NCBI GenBank assembly: GCA_937922175.1
Contig: CAKZUU010000475.1
Coordinates: 1 to 9,279 of the forward strand
Reading direction: 5' to 3'
DNA from: an uncultured Gemmataceae bacterium
GTDB lineage: Bacteria; Planctomycetota; Planctomycetia; Gemmatales; Gemmataceae
Length of the DNA: 9,279 nt
Each line of letters opens with the position of its first letter. The stretch's first letter is position 1. Below are positions 1 through 5,929 of this stretch, piece by piece. Below the pieces are notes generated by a model, which was not told the DNA's origin, made no database searches, and saw only the letters and a program-made list of their open reading frames with translations. Made by a program: the position numbers and the translations under genes.

Positions 1-460
1 GCTGATCATCGTGGCCTCGCTTATCGGTTCAGCCGTTGCCTTTCTCATCAGCCGACATCTCCTCCGCGATTTCGTTCGGACGTGGTTCCGTCGATGGGTC
101 CTCGTCGTCGATCGGGGCATCGAGCGCAATGGATCGCGATACTTGTTGATGTTGCGGCTCTCCCCGGTGGTGCCGTTCTTCGTCGTCAACGCCGTCATGG
201 GACTCACGGCCATGCCGTTGCGGTCGTACCTCCTGGTGACGCTGCTGGGAATTTTGCCAAGTTGCTTCCTGTACGTTCTCGTCGGAACGCAGATTCGCCG
301 GATCCGCACACCCGAAGACATCGTTTCTTGGGAGCTGCTCATGCTTTTGTGCGTGTTGGCGTTTGCCCCGTCGCTGGTCCACCGCGTGAGCCGACGGTTC
401 ATCCGGACTCGCCCCCGATTGGCCAGCGGGTCACAACGGACTTCTGTTGAGGAGGAGTGA
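1..460 (+). CDS. TVP38/TMEM64 family (VTT domain) membrane protein, 5' partial
   Basis: The reading frame is already open at base 2 and runs to TGA at 458-460, so the start lies before the window and only about 152 C-terminal residues are visible. A Gly/Ala-rich helix at the left edge (around SLIGSAVAFLISRHLLRD), a LRLSPVVPFFVVN stretch with a following GLT, and a YLLVTLLGILPSCFLYVLVG helix match the second half of the VTT (formerly SNARE-associated Golgi) domain. A final hydrophobic helix (LLMLLCVLAFAPSL) is followed by an Arg-rich cytoplasmic tail. Relatives (DedA, TVP38, eukaryotic TMEM41B/VMP1) are integral membrane proteins, some shown to be lipid scramblases or carrier-lipid translocases; the substrate here cannot be told. 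The 3' end carries the ribosome binding site of the next gene, so the two are probably co-transcribed. Family assignment is confident; specific function is unknown. Confidence 0.85.
   Translation, partial: LIIVASLIGSAVAFLISRHLLRDFVRTWFRRWVLVVDRGIERNGSRYLLMLRLSPVVPFFVVNAVMGLTAMPLRSYLLVTLLGILPSCFLYVLVGTQIRRIRTPEDIVSWELLMLLCVLAFAPSLVHRVSRRFIRTRPRLASGSQRTSVEEE
451..457 (+). promoter_or_regulatory. Shine-Dalgarno site that sets the start of the NTF2-like gene
   Basis: GGAGGAG lies inside the last codons of the VTT gene, five bases before ATG 463. It is the strongest ribosome binding site in the window. It overlaps an alternative GTG at 457, which would have no SD of its own, so the site decides in favour of 463. 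Confidence 0.75.
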
Positions 461-462
461 CG

Positions 463-927
463 ATGACTTGGTTCCGCCGACTCGCAACCCTTGGTCTCAC
501 GGCAATGACGATCGGAAGTGCGTCCGCTGATGACGCTGACCACGAAGCGGTCCGGCAACTCTTATCGCAGCAAGTCGCGTCCTGGAATCGCGGCGACCTG
601 AAAGCGTTCATGGAAACGTACTGGAAATCACCCGATCTCACCTTTTATTCTGGAGGCGAAATCCAACAAGGCTGGGAGTCGACCTACGAGCGATTCCAAC
701 GGCGGTATCAAGCCGAGGGAAAGAGGATGGGGAAGCTCCAGTTCTCGGACCTGGCCATTGACGCGCTTAGCGCCGAGCGAATGTTGGTCCGCGGTCGATG
801 GCGACTCGAACAGAACTCGAGCCGCCATGAAGGATTGTTCACCCTGATCGTCGCCCGGACGTCGGCGGGCTGGCGGATCATTCATGACCATACTTCCCGA
901 CGCGAATCGACCGCCGCACAACCATGA
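463..927 (+). CDS. Exported NTF2/SnoaL-like (DUF4440-type) small protein
   Basis: This is a 154-residue protein. Start 463 was chosen over the in-frame GTG at 457 because the SD GGAGGAG is well placed only for 463. The N-terminus MTWFRRLATLGLTAMTIGSASA is a clear signal peptide: Arg pair, hydrophobic core, and cleavage expected after Ala22 in ASA. The mature part begins with a helix (HEAVRQLLSQQVASWNRGD) followed by LKAFMETYWKSPDLTFYSGG. It ends with strands FTLIVARTSAGWRIIHDHTS, the usual order of an NTF2-like cone fold as in SnoaL/DUF4440 proteins. Such proteins may bind or isomerise small molecules, but many have no known activity and no catalytic residues can be assigned here. Its TGA overlaps the ATG of the oxidase gene (ATGA, 924-927), suggesting translational coupling. 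Fold is likely; function is unknown. Confidence 0.8.
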   Translation: MTWFRRLATLGLTAMTIGSASADDADHEAVRQLLSQQVASWNRGDLKAFMETYWKSPDLTFYSGGEIQQGWESTYERFQRRYQAEGKRMGKLQFSDLAIDALSAERMLVRGRWRLEQNSSRHEGLFTLIVARTSAGWRIIHDHTSRRESTAAQP

Positions 928-2063
928 CTTGGACACACTGGGATGTCATCGTCGTCGGCGTGGGAGGCATGGGCTCCGCCACTTGCCTGGAATTGGCACG
1001 GCGGGGGGCACGCGTTCTCGGACTGGAACAGTTCCGGCTGGCCCATTCACGGGGCAGTTCTCATGGCCAAACTCGAGTCATCCGCACTGCCTACTTCGAG
1101 CACCCCGCTTATGTCCCCATGGTCCGGCGAGCCTTCGAGCTTTGGTACGATCTGGAACAACAAACAGGGACAAAACTGCTCACAGAGTGCCCGTGCCTGA
1201 ATATCGGACGGCCCGATTCCACCTTGATCGCTGGGGTGCGACGAGCGGCCGCAGAACACCAGTTGGCCGTCGAACAATTGTCGGCCGATGACATCCACCG
1301 CCGCTTCCCGGTGCTCCATTTCGATGAAAGCTACTGCGGCCTGCTCGAGCAGCACGCCGGTTTCTTGGATGTCGAAAACTGCGTCCGCAACATGGTTCAA
1401 GCAGCCCGTCGCCTTGGGGCGGTGATCCTGTCCGGAGTGCCCGTCCAGAGTTGGCAGCCCCATCACGACGGCGTTCTCGTTCAAACTTCGATCGCCGATT
1501 TCACCGCCGACCGACTCATCCTGACGGCGGGTCCGTGGACGCGGGCGCTTCTTCAGGATTTGAAAATCCCTCTCACGCTGATGCGACAAACGTTAATCTG
1601 GTTTGACACGAAAAATGATCGACGATTCCGCCGCGATCGATTCCCGATTTATTTGGCGGAGTTGCCCGAGGGGACTTTTTACGGTCTGCCGGTGATCAAT
1701 TCGTTCGGTCACAAGGTAGCTCAACATTATGGGGCACCGGAGAAGGATCGACCCGAGGAAATCGATCGCCGCATCACCCCGGCCGACATCGAGGCGGTTC
1801 GCACCTTCCTCTCCGAACACGTTCCCGACGCGAATGGCCCGTTCCGCTTTGGTCAGGTTTGCATCTACACGTTGACGCCCGATCGGCACTTTATTCTCGA
1901 CGTTCATCCCGAGTATCCGCAGGTCGCCCTGGCGGCGGGATTCTCCGGCCACGGGTTCAAATTTGCCCCGGTGGTCGCCGAGATCATGAGCGATTTGATA
2001 TGGTCCGGGCGTCGTGCATGGCCCTTGGAAATGTTCCGCCTGGATCGATTTGACTTGCCTTAA
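924..2063 (+). CDS. solA: Monomeric sarcosine oxidase / N-methyl-L-tryptophan oxidase family flavoenzyme
   Basis: This 379-residue flavoprotein amine oxidase is close to the usual family length (about 370-390). Enzymes of this group oxidise N-methyl amino acids with O2, giving the free amino acid, formaldehyde and H2O2. The N-terminal Rossmann motif is G12-V-G14-G-M-G17, with Glu35 placed to bind the FAD ribose. The signature GSSHGQTRVIR (residues 44-54) follows. Cys313 in VCIYTLTPD aligns with the Cys that carries covalent FAD in Bacillus MSOX (Cys315). Lys264 and His268 (K-x3-H) match MSOX Lys265 and His269, the O2-activating and active-site residues. SGHGFKF (341-347) supplies the conserved His343 and Lys346. 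The active site is therefore complete. The substrate (sarcosine, N-methyltryptophan, pipecolate or other) cannot be fixed from sequence, so the symbol denotes the family. There is no SD; translation probably couples to the upstream gene through ATGA. Confidence 0.88.
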   Translation: MTWTHWDVIVVGVGGMGSATCLELARRGARVLGLEQFRLAHSRGSSHGQTRVIRTAYFEHPAYVPMVRRAFELWYDLEQQTGTKLLTECPCLNIGRPDSTLIAGVRRAAAEHQLAVEQLSADDIHRRFPVLHFDESYCGLLEQHAGFLDVENCVRNMVQAARRLGAVILSGVPVQSWQPHHDGVLVQTSIADFTADRLILTAGPWTRALLQDLKIPLTLMRQTLIWFDTKNDRRFRRDRFPIYLAELPEGTFYGLPVINSFGHKVAQHYGAPEKDRPEEIDRRITPADIEAVRTFLSEHVPDANGPFRFGQVCIYTLTPDRHFILDVHPEYPQVALAAGFSGHGFKFAPVVAEIMSDLIWSGRRAWPLEMFRLDRFDLP

Positions 2064-2836
2064 CCTCGTCGTTCGTGGTCCCAGTGGAATCGGCGGAAAC
2101 TCAAGTGAGGTGTCCGGGCGGCGGCCTGATCTCTCCGCCAGCGGCGTTGTCGCACGGAGATCTCGTCGCTGGTGTGCAAGCGGAGAAATGGAAGTAAGCG
2201 ACGTCCGGTCCTTCCCGCGTCGGTCGGGCGTTGACGACGACAAGAGCGATAAAACTCAATCGCATCAGTGAGCTGATCCAGCCGACGCTCGCGCCGTTGG
2301 CGAAATCGAGATAAATCAACGACGCGGCGGGCCTCCTCGAATCGCTCGATGTGACAGAGCGCTTCCACCAGCGAGGCCAGAACGCCCAGATCTTCCGGGG
2401 CGAGATCGACGGCCCGCTGGAGGCAGGCGATGCCCAGCTTGTATCGTCCCATCTCGACGAAATACGTGCCGGCCTCGCAGAACAGCCGCGGATCATCAGG
2501 AGTCTGCGCCAGGGCCTTACGATAGTAAAAGCCGGCTTTGCGGGCATCGATGGCTGGATCCCGCGCGATCGCACGCGCCAACAGCAAGTACGGCTTGCCA
2601 CTCTCCGGTGCCATTTTCATCGCCCGACGAAGGCAACGACGAGCCTGCCGAAAATCCCCTAGCATCAGGGACGCTTCGGCCATCCGCTCCTGCGCCACCA
2701 AAGCGACTGGCGATGTCACCTCGAGCGCCCGCGCGACACACCCCAGCAATCGCAGCGCACGCTCCGGACGACGAGACTCGATTTCGCGGCGAGAGACTTC
2801 GAGAAGATGTTCCACCCAACTGAGCGTCCTGCCCAT
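2060..2836 (-). CDS. Tetratricopeptide repeat (TPR) protein
   Basis: This is a 258-residue soluble protein from ATG 2836. The frame stays open upstream to 3010, but the start at 2836 is preferred: it follows a purine-rich AAGGGCGG, the repeats begin after it, and a sigma70-like promoter sits about 45 bases upstream inside the longer frame. Helical repeats occur at about residues 44-77 (AEASLMLGDFRQARRCLRRA), 81-114 (YYRKALAQTPDD), 115-148 (AGTYFVEMGRYKLGIACLQR) and 149-175 (IERFEEARRVV). They show the TPR pattern of Gly/Ala/Tyr positions and the terminal Pro. No signal peptide or enzyme domain is visible, so it is probably a cytoplasmic scaffold; partners are unknown. The last 60 residues are Arg-rich without clear repeats, either a basic tail or the trace of a frameshift. 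Its TAA overlaps the TAA of the convergent oxidase gene. Confidence 0.8.
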   Translation of the reverse strand: MGRTLSWVEHLLEVSRREIESRRPERALRLLGCVARALEVTSPVALVAQERMAEASLMLGDFRQARRCLRRAMKMAPESGKPYLLLARAIARDPAIDARKAGFYYRKALAQTPDDPRLFCEAGTYFVEMGRYKLGIACLQRAVDLAPEDLGVLASLVEALCHIERFEEARRVVDLSRFRQRRERRLDQLTDAIEFYRSCRRQRPTDAGRTGRRLLPFLRLHTSDEISVRQRRWRRDQAAARTPHLSFRRFHWDHERRG

Positions 2837-2888
2837 GTTGCCGCCCTTGCTCGGTTTGATGCCGAAGAGTCCATCCTGGACCGTTCCA

Positions 2889-2916
2889 GTTATACTCAGC
2901 TGAAAACGTTTCGCAA
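2889..2916 (-). promoter_or_regulatory. Probable sigma70-type promoter of the TPR gene
   Basis: Read on the - strand, TTGCGA (2916-2911, four of six matches to TTGACA) and TATAAC (2894-2889, five of six to TATAAT) are separated by 16 bases. Transcription would begin near 2882, leaving a leader of about 45 nt before ATG 2836. The sites were found by eye and not tested; spacing and position make it the best promoter candidate in the window. Confidence 0.5.
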
Positions 2917-3019
2917 GAGCAATTCGTCGTCTCGTGACAGCCGATCCGGCCGCCTCATGGACGGCTGTGACGCGTTCACGAACCATCGGCCGAGATGCTC
3001 GCTCTCGCAAACAGGACGC

Positions 3020-3027
3020 TATATAGT
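3020..3027 (+). promoter_or_regulatory. Possible -10 element for the exported-protein gene at 3062
   Basis: TATATAGT is an isolated AT-rich box in GC-rich sequence, about 35-40 bases before ATG 3062, which suits a short leader. No convincing -35 hexamer stands 16-18 bases upstream (2999-3004 reads TCGCTC). It may therefore depend on an activator or another sigma factor, or be chance. Confidence 0.3.
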
Positions 3028-3061
3028 ACGAGGGGGTGTGTCACAGGTTTTGGGTCCGTTC

Positions 3062-4051
3062 ATGTTCAAATTGGTAAATCCGATCGTCGGGGTTTTGCTC
3101 GGCTTGACCGCATGCCTGCCCGTCGGGGGCGCTCCCGGGGACGGGCTACGGACTGATGAAATCTTGGACCGCCATGCTTTCATCCCGAAGAAACGATTTC
3201 CGCCCCTCCCTGGTAAAGTGATCGGCGTCCTCGTTCAGTGTCCCGAATCGGCCCTGACAGTCGAGGGGAGAGAAAGCTCGGCCGATCAATACTGGTTCAG
3301 TGCCGATGGCGGTAGCTACCAGTCCGTGTATGTGGTGGTCGAGAAATCTCCCACGTTCCCCCAATTGGAAGCTCCCGTGGGGTCAACAGGCGAGAGGCAA
3401 CTCTTTGAAAATTTGAGTTTGGCCACGACGCAAACCCTGCGTGCGCGAGGTATCCGAGGAGAAGCGGTACTGGTCGAAGTCGAGGTGAACGGTGGCCGAG
3501 GATCGCCACCGGCCGATGCCTTCGTCGCCACAAAGATTCGTCGATTGGATGGCACGGCGGAATTTCCGGCTCGATTGGTGCGGTTGAAAGCGCGAGCGCT
3601 GGAACGTTATCAACAGTGGACATCCCTCGAGGCGCTTCGGATCGAGTCGGAACTCGAAAAAGCGCTTCGGAAGGCATTGGGCCAACGCCCCGTGACGGGT
3701 CCTCGGGAAGAGGCCGAGGCTGTTTACCTGACCTGGCTCAACAAAGAGCAGCGGTACCGAATCCATTTTCTGACCAAGATCACGAACGGAGCCTTTGAGT
3801 ACAAGGGGGGAATCAAGATCGACTTCAGCGTTCCGGGGGGAACTCAATCCGGAGCCACGACGAAGGTTTCGCGATCGACGAGTTTGCGTTGCGGCACCCA
3901 AGCGGGCGTGGAGTTTGGACGCGGATTTCAAATCACGAAGGACGGAGAGTTCGACCGGATCTTCGACTTGCCGGTTCAATCGTTTCAAGAGGAGCTCAAT
4001 TCGAAAGTCAATTTAGGGCCGGGGGTCGCACCCTCCCGATCGCCGAGATGA
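3062..4051 (+). CDS. Unrecognised exported protein, possible lipoprotein
   Basis: This is a 329-residue protein I cannot assign to a family. Start ATG 3062 was chosen because it opens a signal sequence, MFKLVNPIVGVLLGLTACLP, whose L15-T16-A17-C18 fits a lipobox (Cys18 would be lipidated). Signal peptidase I cleavage near GGA24 is the alternative. The frame is open 85 codons further upstream, but that stretch crosses the TPR promoter and start and has no protein-like character. The mature part has a short Pro/Lys-rich segment (FIPKKRFPPLPGK), then strand-rich sequence (VIGVLVQCPES, SVYVVVEKSP, EAVLVEVEVNGG). A charged helix follows at about residues 175-215, then YRIHFLTKITNGAFEYKGG and a C-terminal half rich in Gly/Ser/Thr. 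The ribosome binding site is weak. The gene is divergent from the TPR gene and may share regulation with it. Location at the envelope is likely; function is unknown. Confidence 0.65.
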   Translation: MFKLVNPIVGVLLGLTACLPVGGAPGDGLRTDEILDRHAFIPKKRFPPLPGKVIGVLVQCPESALTVEGRESSADQYWFSADGGSYQSVYVVVEKSPTFPQLEAPVGSTGERQLFENLSLATTQTLRARGIRGEAVLVEVEVNGGRGSPPADAFVATKIRRLDGTAEFPARLVRLKARALERYQQWTSLEALRIESELEKALRKALGQRPVTGPREEAEAVYLTWLNKEQRYRIHFLTKITNGAFEYKGGIKIDFSVPGGTQSGATTKVSRSTSLRCGTQAGVEFGRGFQITKDGEFDRIFDLPVQSFQEELNSKVNLGPGVAPSRSPR

Positions 4052-4084
4052 ACCTGCCCGGTCGGGGGTCGTCGATCATCGGCG

Positions 4085-4903
4085 TCATCGTCGGAGGGCA
4101 GAACGGTCAAATTGATCGGGGGGATATTCGGGATTGATTTGCAGGTCCGTGAAGTAGTAAGATCCGATCCGTTGGCCGTTGCCGTCGATCAATTCGGAAC
4201 CGATCTGAAGCCAATTCACCGCGTCGATGACGACGGTGACGGTAACGACGCCTTCTTCCTCCGGTGGCTCACACGTTCGGCGCAGTACATAGCCATCGCG
4301 CCCGTGGCATTCGGCGATGGCGTTTCGACCCAAATATTCGACGTAGAGGATTCCCTTTTCCTGAGCGGCTCGCCAAGCGCGAAGAGTCCGTTCGGTCGCC
4401 TGTCTCATGCTGAATTCACGAATGGTGTACCGTCCGCCGTCTTGGACCAGGCGTCCCTCGGGGTCAAGGTCGAGAACGACGTTCAACCGAGTGAGAATGG
4501 CAATTCGGTTTTGATTCGCACCATCGACGTACAGCGACGCTTTCGCACCGCGACTGCCCTCACGCCATTTCATGAGGACCCGGTACGGTGACTCGCTGAA
4601 CCAGAAGTCGATCACCTCGGGCGGTTGTAACTTGCCTCGAATCCGCTCCGTCTTTCGCAGGACTCCGCTGTAACCGTGGATGTGGCGAAGTTGGTGTTTC
4701 AAGCACGCGTCGAGGAATGCAACGGCATCGGTCAGGGCGAGCCGTTGCATCGTCGCGGTGTCCGGCAGATCCTGTGCGTCCACCGGGGGCTGTCGCCGCT
4801 CAGAGTGCGGAAGCGATACCGACATGGCCACGGGGCTGTTGTTCCGTACCAGGAACACGCACACGGGGAGGCACACCAGCAAAACGATGATTCGACGTCC
4901 CAT
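4085..4903 (-). CDS. DUF1571 family membrane-anchored or secreted protein
   Basis: This is a 272-residue protein from ATG 4903. Residues 1-20 (MGRRIIVLLVCLPVCVFLVR) form a positively charged start and hydrophobic helix, a signal peptide or N-terminal anchor. From about residue 57 the sequence follows the DUF1571 pattern. It has a helix ending in HGYSGVLRKTERIRGKLQPP, strands with the FWFSESPYRVLMKW signature, and LYVDGANQNRIAIL. LDLDPEGRLVQDGGRYTIREF comes next, and the end reads IGSYYFTDLQINPEYPPDQF. DUF1571 is known mainly from planctomycetes; its strand pattern recalls LolA/RseB-like lipoprotein-binding folds, but its role is undetermined. The frame is open upstream to TTG 5056 and ATG 5050; those starts would add about 50 charged residues before the helix and are less likely, though no strong SD supports 4903 either. 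It follows rpe on the same strand, separated by 251 bases. Confidence 0.75.
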   Translation of the reverse strand: MGRRIIVLLVCLPVCVFLVRNNSPVAMSVSLPHSERRQPPVDAQDLPDTATMQRLALTDAVAFLDACLKHQLRHIHGYSGVLRKTERIRGKLQPPEVIDFWFSESPYRVLMKWREGSRGAKASLYVDGANQNRIAILTRLNVVLDLDPEGRLVQDGGRYTIREFSMRQATERTLRAWRAAQEKGILYVEYLGRNAIAECHGRDGYVLRRTCEPPEEEGVVTVTVVIDAVNWLQIGSELIDGNGQRIGSYYFTDLQINPEYPPDQFDRSALRR

Positions 4904-5154
4904 GATGTCATCGCTCGGCAAACGCAACCAGGGGTACGCAAGGCGGGGAGAAAATTTCGGCCGACGGTCGTTTCTTCGATCTTCTCTCCGGGCAGCCTCT
5001 ATCGAATTCAACAATTCCCGCCACGAAGATCCTCCCGATTCCGACGTCATCCGCAAAACCCAAAATTTCGGACCGCTGGCGCTTCAACCACCGCCCAGGC
5101 GGTCGGCATTCGGCGTCGCGGGAACTCGACCAAGGCAGGCCCAGCCTCGGGCGG
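4904..5154 (-). other. Gap between rpe and the DUF1571 gene
   Basis: This 251-base spacer holds no separate gene I can support. It contains the possible N-terminal extension of the DUF1571 frame (from ATG 5050 or TTG 5056) and a small palindrome, ACCGCCCAGGCGGT, at 5090-5103 just after the rpe stop. The palindrome could form a five-pair stem with a four-base loop but has no T-run, so it is not a standard intrinsic terminator. No good -35/-10 pair was found, so the DUF1571 gene may be read from the rpe promoter. Confidence 0.35.
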
Positions 5155-5820
5155 TCACCCACCACGGAACCGATGCAGGAATTCGCGAACCGCAGCCGCT
5201 GGACCTTGCGGTGCCTGAAAAATCGACGTCGCCGCAACAAGTACGTTGGCTCCCGCCGAGACCGCGTCAGCACCGGTGTTCAAATTGATCCCGCCATCCA
5301 CCTCCAATTCGCAGCTCGGGTTGAGTCGATCGATCTCCTCCCGCAGTTGCCGAATTCGCTGCACACTTCCCGGGAGAAACACTTGCCCGGCATATCCTGG
5401 AACCACCGTCATGCACAAAGCGACCTCCAGGTCTTTCAGGTACGGGGACACTCGCTCGACAGGAGTCTGCGGATGAATCGCCAGTCCGACATGGCAACCG
5501 AGTCGGCGAATTTCGTCGAACCAAGGTCGCGGGTCATCGGTGACTTCGACATGAGCGATGAGCGAGTTGGCCCCCGAGGCGGCAAAGGGCTGGAAGAATT
5601 GGGCGGGTCGTTCCACCATCAAATGGACCTCCAAGGGAAGGCGGGTCGCGCGTCGGAGTGAGGCGACGATGGCGGGTCCCATACTCAAATTGGGGACAAA
5701 ATGTCCGTCCATGACGTCGATATGGAGGCGATCGGCCCCGGCGAGTTCGCAGTCGTGGACCTGTTCACCCAAGCGGGCGAAATCCGCGGAAAGCACGGAA
5801 GGAGCAATGGCCACGCGCAT
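5155..5820 (-). CDS. rpe: Ribulose-phosphate 3-epimerase
   Basis: This 221-residue protein is the normal length for the family. It interconverts D-ribulose 5-phosphate and D-xylulose 5-phosphate in the cytoplasmic pentose phosphate pathway. Motifs run in order along the TIM barrel: IAPSVLSADFARL (5-17); LHIDVMDGHFVPN, with metal-binding His33 and Asp35; EVHLMVERP, with His66 and Met68; MTVVPGYAGQ (137-146); and EVDGGIN, with Asp175. His33, Asp35, His66 and Asp175 are the four metal ligands, and the two Asp are the acid/base pair, so catalysis should be intact. Two places differ from the usual consensus: VVPGYAGQ where most have VNPGFGGQ, and LVAATSIF (194-201) where VAGSAIF normally supplies phosphate-binding amides. 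ATG 5820 has AGAGG ten bases upstream. The gene is divergent from the aminotransferase gene across a 109-base region. Confidence 0.95.
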   Translation of the reverse strand: MRVAIAPSVLSADFARLGEQVHDCELAGADRLHIDVMDGHFVPNLSMGPAIVASLRRATRLPLEVHLMVERPAQFFQPFAASGANSLIAHVEVTDDPRPWFDEIRRLGCHVGLAIHPQTPVERVSPYLKDLEVALCMTVVPGYAGQVFLPGSVQRIRQLREEIDRLNPSCELEVDGGINLNTGADAVSAGANVLVAATSIFQAPQGPAAAVREFLHRFRGG

Positions 5821-5929
5821 GCGTCGAGGTCCTCTGGTTCAAGGGCGACGGTCGTCGCGATCTGTCGGCGGGACCGTTTCTCCGGTATGATACACCGCGT
5901 AATCCGTGTCCCCCAGGAGTCTCTGACGA
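5821..5929. promoter_or_regulatory. Divergent promoter region between rpe and the aminotransferase gene
   Basis: On the + strand TATGAT (5886-5891) is a five-of-six -10 match about 39 bases before ATG 5930. A weak -35 (CTGTCG, 5862-5867) lies 18 bases upstream. On the - strand the same spot reads TATCAT (5892-5887), also five of six, giving a leader of roughly 60 nt for rpe but with no clear -35. The near-palindromic box could therefore serve one or both genes. An SD for the aminotransferase, AGGAG, is at 5915-5919. Confidence 0.4.

Noticed and set aside
1593..2243. 216-codon open frame on the - strand, opposite the amine oxidase gene
   Set aside because: It lies antisense to a gene with a complete set of active-site motifs; its translation is Arg/Pro-rich with no recognisable domain and it has no ribosome binding site.
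2837..3010. 58-codon upstream extension of the TPR frame
   Set aside because: It crosses the TTGCGA/TATAAC promoter candidate and adds no TPR-like sequence; ATG 2836 with an upstream AAGGGCGG is preferred.
2807..3061. 85-codon upstream extension of the exported-protein frame
   Set aside because: It would bury the signal sequence inside the protein and would cover the TPR gene's start and promoter; its translation looks random.
3383..3988. 201-codon open frame on the - strand, opposite the lipoprotein-like gene
   Set aside because: The + strand frame has a signal sequence and balanced composition; the antisense product is Arg/Ser-rich and lacks family features.
5090..5103. ACCGCCCAGGCGGT palindrome after rpe, as an intrinsic terminator
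   Set aside because: The stem is only five pairs with a four-base loop and no T-run on the - strand; too weak to call.
4680..5288. 202-codon open frame on the + strand
   Set aside because: It spans antisense to the DUF1571 gene, the spacer and the 3' end of rpe; composition is Arg/Thr/Ser-rich and it conflicts with two supported genes.
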